Positions 17,117 through 26,102 of a stretch of 35,920 nucleotides of DNA are shown here, piece by piece. The position numbers were made by a program, and so were the translations under genes. Under the pieces are notes generated by a model. That model saw only the letters and a list, made by a program, of their open reading frames with translations. It made no database searches and was not told where the DNA came from. Source of the DNA: Acidobacteriota bacterium (GTDB lineage: Bacteria; Acidobacteriota; Thermoanaerobaculia; Thermoanaerobaculales; Sulfomarinibacteraceae); the NCBI GenBank assembly GCA_015493585.1, contig WGCW01000043.1:1-35920 (forward strand), written 5' to 3'. How positions within the stretch are numbered: the stretch's first letter is position 1; the number at the start of each line of letters is the position of its first letter.

Positions 17117-17144
17117 TTGATTCTGAATTCAGAACTGATATTCT
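17117..17144 (+). promoter_or_regulatory. tetR promoter with embedded palindromic operator
   Basis: TTGATT (17117-17122) and TATTCT (17139-17144) are 16 bases apart. The perfect 14-base palindrome TTCTGAATTCAGAA (17121-17134) overlaps the -35 end and fills most of the spacer. This is the usual geometry for self-repression by a TetR dimer. The predicted transcript starts near 17151, 15 bases before the ATG at 17166. Confidence 0.65.
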
Positions 17145-17165
17145 AACAACCGTGAGGCGTGCTGG

Positions 17166-17774
17166 ATGACGACGCGCCGGGCCCGTGAACGGGAGCTGCG
17201 GCGGCAGGTGATCCTTGAGGCTGCGGAACGGATCTTTGGGAGCCGTCCGTACCACGAAGCGACGATGCAGGCGATCGCGGCGGCATCGGAGCTCGGGATG
17301 CAGGGCCTCTACGATCAATTTCCCTCGAAACAAGCGTTGTACGAGGAGGTCATCGTGGTCCGGGCGCGCGGGTACCAGCGGCGGATGGATCAGGCGCTGG
17401 CCGGGCTCGATGAGCCGGTGGAACAGCTCGCGGCGATCGCGCGTGTGCGCGCGGAGCTCTTCGCCGAAGCGCCGGCCTTTCTTCCCGTTTTTCTGGCCGA
17501 GAAGATTCGCCTCGAATGGGAGACGGGATCACGGATGAGCCGCCGGATCCGGCGGGTGATGCGGGAAGAGAGAGCAAGGCTGCTGAGCATCGTTGAGGAT
17601 GGCATCTCCAGGGGGATGCTGCGTGAGGAAGACGCGGGGTTTCTCGCCAATCTCTTTACAGACGCTGTCACGGCCTCCTTGCACCTCTTCAAAAAACATC
17701 CGGAGGAGGGGATCAAAGCATGTACCGACCGGGCGATGCAGGCTTTTCTCAACGGTGCCGCAGCCTCGTCTTAA
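17166..17774 (+). CDS. TetR/AcrR family transcriptional regulator
   Basis: Expected to repress the efflux genes that follow and to be released by a ligand. It has 202 aa. The N-terminal HTH (residues about 8-55) reads RRQVILEAAERIFGSRPYHEATMQAIAAASELGMQGLYDQFPSKQALY and is a clear TetR DNA-binding domain. The remainder is an all-helical ligand-binding and dimerisation domain (FAEAPAFLPVFLAEKIRLEWE, LFTDAVTASLHLFKKHPEEG). The start is supported by GAGG eight bases upstream and by the promoter-operator. The 3' end overlaps the TolC-type gene by 55 bases, so regulator and exporter are translated from one message. Confidence 0.93.
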   Translation: MTTRRARERELRRQVILEAAERIFGSRPYHEATMQAIAAASELGMQGLYDQFPSKQALYEEVIVVRARGYQRRMDQALAGLDEPVEQLAAIARVRAELFAEAPAFLPVFLAEKIRLEWETGSRMSRRIRRVMREERARLLSIVEDGISRGMLREEDAGFLANLFTDAVTASLHLFKKHPEEGIKACTDRAMQAFLNGAAASS

Positions 17775-19099
17775 TGGCGCTCCTGCTTGCGGGAACGGCT
17801 CTGGCAGGGCAGGTGCACCCGGCGCAGGCGGCTGGTGGAGGGACGGTGACACTCTCACAAGCTCTGAAGGCCGTCGTCTCGAGCTCTCATGCTGCGAAGG
17901 TCGCGAAGCTCGATGCGGCTGAGGCTCGTTCCCGTACCCGGGCCGTCCGTTCACGTGAGCTCCCCTCGGTCGGGCTGACCGGCGGGTTCGTGGATCGGGA
18001 CAGTGAGCTGGTCGCCGTTTTCGGCCCGTTCACTGCGCCATTGGGCGGTGATACCTACTGGCAGTACCAGGTGACGGCTACATATCTCCTCTGGGACGGA
18101 GGTGTCCGGCGATCGTCGATTGAGGCCTCACGTGCTGGGGAACGTGTTGCCGAAAGGGCCGGGGCGGCAGCGGTGACGCGGACAGAGATCGAAGGGCTTG
18201 ATGCCTTTCTGCGGGCGGTGGGGGCCCGCGCACGAGGCCAGGCCGTTGCGAAGAGGATTGATGCGGTCAAGGCACATCTGGCCGAGGTGAAGGATCTCTT
18301 CTCCCAGGGCATGGTCGCGCGGAACGATCTGCTTGAAACGCAGGTACGACTGCGCCAGGTTGAGGATGAAAGCTCGGCCGCAGGGGATGACGAGTCCGTG
18401 GCGACACGGACGTTGGCACGTTTGATGGGACGGGATCCGTCCCGGCACCTCCAGTTACCCGGATCGCTCGGGCTTCCGCCTCCGCTGCGATGGACGAAAA
18501 AACAGCTTCTCGAAGCGGCCATCAAGGAGAGCCCGGAGATCCGGGTCGTTGAGGCCCGGCTGGAGGCGGCGGAGAAGCGTGCCGAGGTCAGCCGTCGTGA
18601 CGGGATGCCGCAGGTCTTGACCGAGTTCTCGCACACGTACGAAGAGAATCCGTACCTGCTCTATCCAAACGCCAACGTGCTGTTCCTCGGGGTTCGATGG
18701 AACGTTTTTGATGGTGGGGCACGGGCTGCAAAAAGACGGATGGCGGGCTTGGAAACGGCGAAGGCGCGCCAGGACATGATCGAGGCAAAGCGGCGGGTGC
18801 GCAATCAGCTCGATGCCGCCTACCGTGCCTACCGGAGAGCATTGCGGGAGGCTCGAACCGCCGCGCAGAACGTCGCGTCAGCCGAAGAAAATTTGCGGAT
18901 CGAGGAGGATCAGTACAAGGTGGGGATGGTCCGGACGACGGACGTGCTCGATGCCGAGGCGCTGCTTGCGGCTAGCCGTTTCGAGCTCATCGCTCGCCAC
19001 GAGAGCGCCTACGCGAGGCAGGGACGCCTGCTGCTCTTGGCAGGACGTGATCTGGCGGCTTTCTACCGGGGTGGGAAGGGTGAGGAGGAAGGGTTATGA
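17720..19099 (+). CDS. TolC family outer-membrane efflux protein
   Basis: Outer-membrane channel for the MFS pump encoded downstream. I chose ATG 17720 over 17774, because GGAGGAGGGG lies nine bases upstream. Only the longer form also has a charged signal-peptide start (SQRCRSLVLMALLLAGTALA). The protein has 459 aa. Two OEP repeats of long helices are visible: TLSQALKAVVSSSHAAKVAKLDAAEARSRTR near 40-75 and EIRVVEARLEAAEKRAEVSRRDG near 270-295. Each is followed by a beta-strand hairpin (LPSVGLTGGFV; QVLTEFSHTYEENPYLL). No lipobox is present, unlike the second outer-membrane factor in the block. The stop codon overlaps the HlyD-type start as ATGA. Confidence 0.9.
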   Translation: MYRPGDAGFSQRCRSLVLMALLLAGTALAGQVHPAQAAGGGTVTLSQALKAVVSSSHAAKVAKLDAAEARSRTRAVRSRELPSVGLTGGFVDRDSELVAVFGPFTAPLGGDTYWQYQVTATYLLWDGGVRRSSIEASRAGERVAERAGAAAVTRTEIEGLDAFLRAVGARARGQAVAKRIDAVKAHLAEVKDLFSQGMVARNDLLETQVRLRQVEDESSAAGDDESVATRTLARLMGRDPSRHLQLPGSLGLPPPLRWTKKQLLEAAIKESPEIRVVEARLEAAEKRAEVSRRDGMPQVLTEFSHTYEENPYLLYPNANVLFLGVRWNVFDGGARAAKRRMAGLETAKARQDMIEAKRRVRNQLDAAYRAYRRALREARTAAQNVASAEENLRIEEDQYKVGMVRTTDVLDAEALLAASRFELIARHESAYARQGRLLLLAGRDLAAFYRGGKGEEEGL

Positions 19100-20127
19100 A
19101 GAAATGGATCGGTCTCGGCGTCATCCTCGTCTTCACCGGCGCTATGGCCGTGGCATGGCGGGTCTACTGGAAGCATGAGCAGCTCTATCCAAGCACTGGG
19201 GATGCGTACGTTGCCGGAGATATCTATCAGGTGTCTGCGCGCATTCCGGGAACGATCCTCAAGCTGGCGGTTGATGAGAACCAGGTCATCGCGCGCGGCG
19301 CCATCATTGCCGAGTTGGATCCCCGGGATATGGACCGGGCGGTCAATCGGGCGAAGGCCGCGCTCGACCGGGCCAAAGCCGTTCCGGCGACGATTCGCGC
19401 GAGAATCGCACAGGCCCGGGCGGAGGTGCAGGCGGCGGCGAGCGATCTGCGGTTGAAAAAGACGGATCTGGCCCGGTTTACCGAGCTCGTGGCGAAGAGC
19501 TCGATTCCGAAACGAACGTACGATCAGGCGGTTGCGGCTGAGGCTGTCGCCGCGGCCCGGGAGGTGGCAGCGCAAAAGGCTCTCTCCGCCGCGCAGGCGC
19601 AGCTCGTCGTCAGCAGGCGCGCCGTTGAGATCGCACGGCAGGCCCTGATGGAGGCTGAGCTGAAGCGCTCGTACTGCACCATCCGGTCCCCCGTTGCAGG
19701 GGTCGTCAGCAAGAAGACGGCTCACGTAGGACAGGTGATCGCACCGGGCCAGCCGCTCTGCGCCGTGGTGCCACTCGAAGGAGAGCACGTCTGGATCGAG
19801 GCGAACTTCAAGGAAACACAGCTCGCCAGGATTCATCCCGGCCAGCCGGTCCGGTTCCATACCGACGTCGAGCCGGGGAAGGAATATCGCGGGACCGTCG
19901 AGAGCCTCAGCGCGGGCACGGGGGCGGCGTTCTCGTTGCTGCCTCCGGAAAACGCGACGGGCAATTGGGTCAAGATCGTTCAGAGGTTGCCCGTGAGGAT
20001 CGCCGTGGACAAAAGCTCGGATGCGGGCCGCTCACTCCGGCTCGGCCTGTCGGTCCATGTGACTATCGATACGACTGGGGGCGAGCATCCTTTCGCCAGC
20101 GGGGCAGGCAGCTCAAACGGCAGATAG
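19096..20127 (+). CDS. HlyD/EmrA-type membrane fusion protein
   Basis: A periplasmic adaptor linking the MFS pump to the TolC-type channel. It has 343 aa. One N-terminal membrane helix (WIGLGVILVFTGAMAVAW) anchors it. The first half-lipoyl segment follows (GDAYVAGDIYQVSARIPGTI, VDENQVIARGAIIAELDPRD). A coiled-coil hairpin spans about 95-190, rich in Ala, Arg and Glu. The second lipoyl half is IRSPVAGVVSKKTAHVGQVI near 195, followed by the beta-barrel (VWIEANFKETQLARIHPGQPV) near 230-250. It is coupled to the TolC-type gene by a four-base overlap and followed after 22 bases by the MFS gene. The name emrA fits by architecture, but I leave the symbol blank. Confidence 0.92.
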   Translation: MKKWIGLGVILVFTGAMAVAWRVYWKHEQLYPSTGDAYVAGDIYQVSARIPGTILKLAVDENQVIARGAIIAELDPRDMDRAVNRAKAALDRAKAVPATIRARIAQARAEVQAAASDLRLKKTDLARFTELVAKSSIPKRTYDQAVAAEAVAAAREVAAQKALSAAQAQLVVSRRAVEIARQALMEAELKRSYCTIRSPVAGVVSKKTAHVGQVIAPGQPLCAVVPLEGEHVWIEANFKETQLARIHPGQPVRFHTDVEPGKEYRGTVESLSAGTGAAFSLLPPENATGNWVKIVQRLPVRIAVDKSSDAGRSLRLGLSVHVTIDTTGGEHPFASGAGSSNGR

Positions 20128-20149
20128 AGGGAAAGGGGAGGGTGAGGAC

Positions 20150-21700
20150 GTGAGCACAGGCACCGGCGGCAAGTACCTGATCGCGTTTACGGCGATGATC
20201 GGGACGCTGATGGAAGTGGTGGACACATCCGTCGCGAACGTGTCGCTCCCCCACATGCAGGGGACGTTCTCAGCTGGTGTCGATGAGATCACATGGGTTT
20301 TGACCTCGTACCTCGTGGCCAACGCGATCATCCTGCCGGTCACTGGGTGGCTGGGAAACTACTTCGGGCGCAAGCGGTTCTACATCACGTGCCTGGCGCT
20401 GTTTACACTGGCTTCCCTTGGGTCCGGTGCGGCGCCAACCCTCTGGTTCCTGATCCTGATGCGCGTCGTCCAGGGTTTCGCGGGCGGGGCGATGGTACCG
20501 ATGTCCCAAGCAATCATATTGGAATCGTTTCCGAAGGAGGAACATGGGAAGGCGATGGCGCTCTTTGGCGTGGGAGTTGTCTTCGGACCAATCATCGGGC
20601 CGACGCTCGGCGGGTACATCACCGACACGATGACGTGGCGCTGGGTCTTCTACATCAACCTGCCGGTTGGCATCCTGGGAATCCTGATGGCCCTCTTCAT
20701 CATCAGCGATCCTCCATATCTGCGCCGCCCTGAAGGGCGTGTTGACGGATTGAGCTTCCTGTTCATTGCGATTGGGCTTGGAGCGCTTGAGGTCATGCTC
20801 AATCGTGGGCAGCGGTACGACTGGTTTCATAGCAACTTCATCATTCTGTTCGCCTTGATGGCGGCATGTGGGCTTGCCCTCTTCGTGTGGCGATCACTGA
20901 CGGCCGAGCATCCGCTCGTGGATCTGCGCCTCTTCGGCAACAAGGAGTTCGCCAGCGGGACGTTCCTGATGTTCCTGCTTGGCTTTGGGCTCTATGGGTC
21001 GTTCACGATGTTGCCGCTGTATGCTCAACAGCTGATGGGTTATACGGCCACGTGGGCGGGCCTCGTGCTGTCTCCCGGCGGTCTGGCGTCGCTGGTGGCC
21101 ATGGCGTTCGTCGGCTTTCTAGTGGGAAAAGTCGACACGCGGCTCCTCGTACTGATCGGCGCGATCTTCAATATCGCCGCCCTGTTCCTCCTGCATCTGC
21201 TCAACCTCCACGTGGATTTCTTTTTCCTCGCGCTTTCGAGAATCTTGCAGGGTTTCGGCTTGGGCTTCCTCTTTGTACCGATCACCGTCGCGGCTTTCGT
21301 GCGGTTAACGCCCCAACAAACGGGGCAAGGAACGGGGCTCTTTAACCTCCTCAGGAACGAGGGAGGTTCGGTTGGCATTGCGATTGCCGCAACCGTGCTT
21401 GGAAGGCGGGCACAGTTTCACCAGCATCACCTCATCGAGCATGTGACACCGTACACACTCCTGCTGCACCAGCGGTTGACGGCGATCGGGCACTACGTGT
21501 TTGGCGCCGGCGGGTACGATCCGTTCTCGTCGTCACGAGCGGGCGAGGTGCTGATGTACGGTATGCTCCGCAAGCAGGCGGCGGCGATGGCGTACATCGA
21601 TGTCTTTTGGATGCTGATGCTGGCGTTCGTGATCTTTGTGCCCTTTATTTTCCTGCTGTCTGGACGGACGGGCCACACCGTTCCGGAAGAAATGGCATGA
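20150..21700 (+). CDS. DHA2-type MFS multidrug transporter (EmrB/QacA-like)
   Basis: A drug:H+ antiporter with 14 predicted membrane helices, 516 aa. Translation starts at GTG 20150, preceded by GGGGAGGGTGAGG. Helix 1 carries the motif VDTSVANVSLPHMQGTF (family LDTTIVNVALP). NYFGRKRFY is the loop 2-3 motif A. The antiporter motif C region reads GVVFGPIIGPTLGGYITD, followed by TWRWVFYINLPVG, typical of the EmrB subfamily. Substrates cannot be predicted. With the preceding TolC-type and HlyD-type genes it forms a complete tripartite MFS system. Its stop lies in ATGATG, where a short ORF begins. Confidence 0.94.
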   Translation: MSTGTGGKYLIAFTAMIGTLMEVVDTSVANVSLPHMQGTFSAGVDEITWVLTSYLVANAIILPVTGWLGNYFGRKRFYITCLALFTLASLGSGAAPTLWFLILMRVVQGFAGGAMVPMSQAIILESFPKEEHGKAMALFGVGVVFGPIIGPTLGGYITDTMTWRWVFYINLPVGILGILMALFIISDPPYLRRPEGRVDGLSFLFIAIGLGALEVMLNRGQRYDWFHSNFIILFALMAACGLALFVWRSLTAEHPLVDLRLFGNKEFASGTFLMFLLGFGLYGSFTMLPLYAQQLMGYTATWAGLVLSPGGLASLVAMAFVGFLVGKVDTRLLVLIGAIFNIAALFLLHLLNLHVDFFFLALSRILQGFGLGFLFVPITVAAFVRLTPQQTGQGTGLFNLLRNEGGSVGIAIAATVLGRRAQFHQHHLIEHVTPYTLLLHQRLTAIGHYVFGAGGYDPFSSSRAGEVLMYGMLRKQAAAMAYIDVFWMLMLAFVIFVPFIFLLSGRTGHTVPEEMA

Positions 21701-21780
21701 TGCAGCGTGTAACCGCGGTGCGGCGGGCGGTGTGGATGACCGGGATGCTTGTAAGGAGGAAACTTCCATGGCTGACATGA
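21697..21780 (+). CDS. Possible 27-codon coupling ORF between the two pump systems
   Basis: ATG 21697 overlaps the MFS stop as ATGA and opens a frame for 27 residues (MMQRVTAVRRAVWMTGMLVR..). It reads across the Shine-Dalgarno of the next gene and stops 12 bases inside it. A GGAAG lies nine bases upstream. No family is recognised. It may only be chance, or a translational coupler that keeps ribosomes moving from the MFS genes to the RND genes. Confidence 0.2.
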   Translation: MMQRVTAVRRAVWMTGMLVRRKLPWLT

Positions 21781-22964
21781 CAATGAAGCGGGGCGCCTCG
21801 AACGGGTCACGGCGGTGTGGCCGGTGGGTCATGGTGATGGCGATCGCAGTGGCCACGGTAATGGGTGGATGTGGGGCTCCGAAGCGCCCGGGACACGCAG
21901 GTGGTCCGATGGGTCAAGGCGGGCCACCTCCCCGTGTCGTTGTGGCCCCTGTCACTCTTCAGGATGTCAATCCGCCCGAACGGTACGTTGGTCATGTCGA
22001 GGCGATCGAGGCGGTGGATCTGCGCGCCCGCGTCGAAGGCTTTCTGGAGAAGGTGTCATTTGACGAGGGGGCCTTCGTGCATGCGGGAGAGCTCCTCTAC
22101 ACCATCGAACAGGCACCGTACGAGGCGAAGGTTGCGGAAGCCGAAGCACGTGTGGCCGCAGCTCAGGCGGCGGTGACCCGGACGGCCAAGTACCTCCACC
22201 GCGTCGAATCGGTCAAGGCGGGGGGCGTCTCCGCGACCGATCTCGAGAATGCGACGGCGGATGCTGCACGTGCTCGTGCTGACCTGAAAGACGCGAAGGC
22301 CGCATTGCGGCTCGCGAAGCTCGATCTGAGCTATACGACGATCACCGCGCCGATCAGCGGCCGGATCGGAACGACGGCATACACGAAGGGGAACCTCGTC
22401 GGCCCATCGTCTGGGGCGTTGGACCGGATCGTTCAGCTCGATCCGATTCGTGTTGTGTATTCGCTCAATGAGAACGATTTACCCGCGATTCAGGCGGCTC
22501 TCCGCGACGCACGGCAGGGCCGGAAGAACCCGATGTTGTCGCCGAGGCTCGAGCTGCCAGATGGCACCATGTACCCCACAACTGGCACGATTGAATACGT
22601 TGATAATCACGTGGATCCGGCAACGGGGACCGTAGCCGTGCGCGTGATCTTTCGCAACCCGAACGGGATCCTCCTGCCGGGACAGTACACGACAGTCTTG
22701 GTCAGCCGGACGGCGCCTCGTTTGATGCCGGCCGTGCCGCAGCGAGCGATCGGTGAAGATCATCGTGGCAGCTACGTGTTGGCCGTTGGCCCGGATCATC
22801 GTGTGGACGTACGGCGGGTGCGGCTCGGACCGGTGATCGGGACGATGCAGGCCGTCACGAATGGCGTGTCCAAGGGGGACCTGATCATCGTGCAGGGGAT
22901 GCAGAAGGTTCGGCCCGGCCAGACCGTCGCTGCGGTTCCGGCCGGCGCATCCAAGGGGCGGTAA
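21768..22964 (+). CDS. RND efflux periplasmic adaptor lipoprotein (MexA/AcrA family)
   Basis: A periplasmic adaptor joining the RND pump to its outer-membrane factor. I chose ATG 21768 over the ORF-track start, because AAGGAGGAAA lies directly upstream. The protein is 398 aa. A lipoprotein signal ends at VMGGCG, with the lipidated Cys near residue 36. First lipoyl half: YVGHVEAIEAVDLRARVEGFLEKVSFDEGAFVH. A coiled-coil hairpin spans about 125-190 (EARVAAAQAAVTRTAKYLHR). Second lipoyl half: YTTITAPISGRIGTTAYTKGNLV. The beta-barrel region contains GTIEYVDNHVDPATGTVAVR near 275. It differs from the HlyD-type adaptor upstream, which is held by a membrane helix. Four bases separate it from the pump gene. 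Confidence 0.93.
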   Translation: MADMTMKRGASNGSRRCGRWVMVMAIAVATVMGGCGAPKRPGHAGGPMGQGGPPPRVVVAPVTLQDVNPPERYVGHVEAIEAVDLRARVEGFLEKVSFDEGAFVHAGELLYTIEQAPYEAKVAEAEARVAAAQAAVTRTAKYLHRVESVKAGGVSATDLENATADAARARADLKDAKAALRLAKLDLSYTTITAPISGRIGTTAYTKGNLVGPSSGALDRIVQLDPIRVVYSLNENDLPAIQAALRDARQGRKNPMLSPRLELPDGTMYPTTGTIEYVDNHVDPATGTVAVRVIFRNPNGILLPGQYTTVLVSRTAPRLMPAVPQRAIGEDHRGSYVLAVGPDHRVDVRRVRLGPVIGTMQAVTNGVSKGDLIIVQGMQKVRPGQTVAAVPAGASKGR

Positions 22965-22967
22965 GCG

Positions 22968-25900
22968 ATGTTCTCGCGCATCTTCATCGAGCGTCCGCGC
23001 CTGGCGATGGTGATCTCAATCATCATCACCTTGGCGGGATTGATCGCTCTTGAGAACATCCCCGTGGCTCAGTATCCGCAGATCACGCCTCCAGAGATCA
23101 CCGTCAATGCGTTCTATCCCGGCGCCAACGCAAAGGTCGTCGCCGACAGCGTTGCGGCCCCGATCGAGGAGGAGGTCAACGGCGCCGACCGGATGCTCTA
23201 CATGTCTTCCTCGTCATCGAATAACGGGTCTTATTCCCTAAGCGTCACCTTCGCCATTGGGAGCAATCCTGACATCGACCAGGTCAACGTGCAGAACAGA
23301 GTGCAGCTGGCGATTCCAAAGTTGCCCGAAGAGGTGCGCAGGGAAGGCATCAGTGTCCGGAAGCGCTCGTCGAACATGATGGCGGTCATCAGCTTCTACT
23401 CTCCACACCATACCCGCGACAAACTTTTCCTCAGCAACTACGTGAGCCGGAACATCAAAGATGATCTGGTCCGGCTTGCTGGCGTGAGCGACGCGCGGAT
23501 CTTCGGGGAGTTCCAGTACAGCATGCGTGTCTGGGTCAACCCAGACCGGCTAGCCGCGCTTGGGTTGACGGTGGGTGATGTTGCCAACGCCATCCGTCAG
23601 CAGAACGCGCTGGCAGCCGTTGGCTCGATTGGAACGACACCCGCCCAAAAAGGCCAGGAGGTCGCCTTCACAGTCCGTTCGAAGGGCCGTTTGAAGAGTG
23701 TCGATGAGTTTAAAAATATCGTCGTCCGGACCAATGGGGCTGGAGGGACGTTGCGGCTGGGGGATGTCGCGCGGGTTGAGCTCGGTGCGCGGAGCTATGG
23801 GAGTCAATCAATTCTCAATGGGAAAACCGCTCTCGGTATGGCCGTGTACAGGATGACTGGGGCAAATGCCTTGGAAACCATGCGCCAGGTTCGGGCCGAG
23901 CTCAAACGGCTCGCGCCGCACATGCCGAAAGACGTTGCGTACCAGGTCGTGTACGACAGCACGACGTACGTTCGGGCAGCGATTCACGAGATTGAGTACA
24001 CCCTCGTGCTGACCTTCTTTCTCGTCCTGCTCGTCAACTTTGTGTTTCTCCAGGATTGGCGGGCAACACTGGTGCCGACGGTTACGATTCCAGTCGCATT
24101 GATCGGCACATTCGCCGTTCTGCTCGCCCTTGGGTACAGCGCCAATACGATCTCTCTCTTTGCGCTCGTCATGGCCATCGGGCTCGTTGTCGATGATGCC
24201 ATCGTCGTCGTCGAAAACGTGCACCGGATCATGGATGAGGAACACCTCGATGCGAAATCGGCAACGATCAAGGCGATGGGTCAGGTGACGGGTCCGATTG
24301 TTTCGACAACGCTTGTTCTCCTTGCGGTCTTCATCCCGGTCGGTTTTCTGCCAGGCATCGCCGGCCAGCTGTACAAGCAGTTTGCCGTCACGATCAGCAC
24401 ATCAGTCGTGTTGTCGGCGATCAACGCCTTGACGTTGAGCCCGGCATTGTGTGCGCTCCTGCTGAAGCCGAGGAAAGCGGCGCAACACGGTCCGCTCGGA
24501 TGGTTTAATCGCGCTCTTGATGCGTCCCGAAAGGGGTACGTTGCCGGTGCGGGCTGGCTGATCCGCCGGCTGGCTGTGTTTGGGATCGTCATGGTGCTGG
24601 TCTGGCTTTCAGCCTACGTCAGCTTCAAGACGTTACCGACGAGTTTTCTGCCAAATGAGGACCAGGGCGTGTTCTTCCTCAACCTCCAGCTTCCGGAAGA
24701 CGCGACGCTGGCGCGAACGAACCAGGTGATGCAGCAGGTCACCCAACAAGTCATGGCCGTTCCGGGTGTTCGTTCATTCCTTGGTGTCAGTGGTTTCAGC
24801 ATGCTGAGCGGGGTGGCCGAGAATGTCGGCCTAGGCGTTGCCACGCTCAAGCCATGGGATGAGCGAAAGAGCTCCAACCTCCACCTCAACGCGATTCTGG
24901 GCCGGGTTCAGATGGAGCTTGCACAGATTCCCGCGGCGAACATCTTTGCCTTTGCGCCACCGCCGATTTTGGGGCTCGGGACCGTGGGCGGTTTCGATTT
25001 CAGACTTCAGGCGCTGCGGGACCAGAGCCCGCAAGAACTGGCCCGGGTTGCCCGGACCATGATGATCGTGGCCAATCAGGACCCGGCCTTGCGGGGCGTG
25101 TTTACGACGTACACGGCCGACACGCCACAGCTCTACGTCAACCTGGACCGGACCAAAGCGGAGACGCTGGGAATTCCTGTCAGTGATCTCTACCAGACGT
25201 TGGGCGCGAATCTCGGATCGATGTACGTCAACGACTTCAACCTGTACGGACGGGTCTACCACGTGACGGTTCAGGACGAAGCCCGTTTTAGGAGCACACC
25301 GGACGACATCCGCCGCCTCTACGTCCGGAGCCGGACGGGCGCCATGGTTCGAGTCGGGAACCTCGCCACACTTTCGACCATCCTCGGCCCCTCCGTCATC
25401 AACCGCTACAACCAGTTTGAAAGTGCTCAGATCAACGGCAACGCGGCGCCGGGCCACAGCTCGGGGGCAGCAATGGCAGCCATGGAGCGGCTCGCCAAGA
25501 AGGTGCTGCCACCGGGATATAGCTTCGACTGGTCGAGTATTTCGTTCCAGGAGCGCAAATCCAGTGGTCAGGTTGGGCTGCTTTTCGCACTCGCATTGCT
25601 CTTTGTCTACCTGTTCCTGGTGGCCCAGTATGAGAGCTGGAACATGCCGCTGGCGATCGTACTCTACATCCCAGTGGCGACCCTCGGCGCCCTGATCGGC
25701 CTCTGGATCACGGGGATCAGCCTCAGTATTTATGCGCAGATCGGTCTGGTGTTGCTCGTCGGCCTGGCGAGTAAGAACGCCATTCTGATCGTTGAGTTTG
25801 CCAAGGATCAAAGGACTGCAGGCCTGACCGCAGGAGAAGCAGCTGTCGAAGGCGCACGGATCCGGTTCAGGCCTGTGTTGATGACGGCGTTTACATTCAT

Positions 25901-26102
25901 CCTTGGTGTCGCACCGATGGTCGTTGCAACCGGGGCTGGTGCCAATAGCCGGCGTCACATCGGGACAGCCGTGTTTGCTGGCATGTTGCTCGCGACGGTT
26001 TTCGGGATCTTCCTGGTTCCGCCGCTGTACTACGTCTTCGAATCATTAAGGGAGAGGGGGCATGCGTGGCGCATGCGGCGGAGGCACGGCGATGCGGAGT
26101 AA
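22968..26102 (+). CDS. RND multidrug efflux permease (HAE1 family, AcrB/MexB-like)
   Basis: An inner-membrane proton antiporter that captures drugs from the periplasm. It has 1044 aa, matching AcrB (1049) closely. The typical opening is seen (FIERPRLAMVISIIITLAGLIALENIPVAQYPQITPP). The proton-relay Asp pair is present in GLVVDDAIVVVENV near 405, and the relay Lys in GLASKNAILIVEF near 935. The porter-domain sequence NALAAVGSIGTTPAQKGQE also fits HAE1 pumps, as does FLPNEDQG at the start of the second half. No disruption is seen. Its 3' end overlaps the outer-membrane-factor gene. Substrate range is not predictable. Confidence 0.97.
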   Translation: MFSRIFIERPRLAMVISIIITLAGLIALENIPVAQYPQITPPEITVNAFYPGANAKVVADSVAAPIEEEVNGADRMLYMSSSSSNNGSYSLSVTFAIGSNPDIDQVNVQNRVQLAIPKLPEEVRREGISVRKRSSNMMAVISFYSPHHTRDKLFLSNYVSRNIKDDLVRLAGVSDARIFGEFQYSMRVWVNPDRLAALGLTVGDVANAIRQQNALAAVGSIGTTPAQKGQEVAFTVRSKGRLKSVDEFKNIVVRTNGAGGTLRLGDVARVELGARSYGSQSILNGKTALGMAVYRMTGANALETMRQVRAELKRLAPHMPKDVAYQVVYDSTTYVRAAIHEIEYTLVLTFFLVLLVNFVFLQDWRATLVPTVTIPVALIGTFAVLLALGYSANTISLFALVMAIGLVVDDAIVVVENVHRIMDEEHLDAKSATIKAMGQVTGPIVSTTLVLLAVFIPVGFLPGIAGQLYKQFAVTISTSVVLSAINALTLSPALCALLLKPRKAAQHGPLGWFNRALDASRKGYVAGAGWLIRRLAVFGIVMVLVWLSAYVSFKTLPTSFLPNEDQGVFFLNLQLPEDATLARTNQVMQQVTQQVMAVPGVRSFLGVSGFSMLSGVAENVGLGVATLKPWDERKSSNLHLNAILGRVQMELAQIPAANIFAFAPPPILGLGTVGGFDFRLQALRDQSPQELARVARTMMIVANQDPALRGVFTTYTADTPQLYVNLDRTKAETLGIPVSDLYQTLGANLGSMYVNDFNLYGRVYHVTVQDEARFRSTPDDIRRLYVRSRTGAMVRVGNLATLSTILGPSVINRYNQFESAQINGNAAPGHSSGAAMAAMERLAKKVLPPGYSFDWSSISFQERKSSGQVGLLFALALLFVYLFLVAQYESWNMPLAIVLYIPVATLGALIGLWITGISLSIYAQIGLVLLVGLASKNAILIVEFAKDQRTAGLTAGEAAVEGARIRFRPVLMTAFTFILGVAPMVVATGAGANSRRHIGTAVFAGMLLATVFGIFLVPPLYYVFESLRERGHAWRMRRRHGDAE

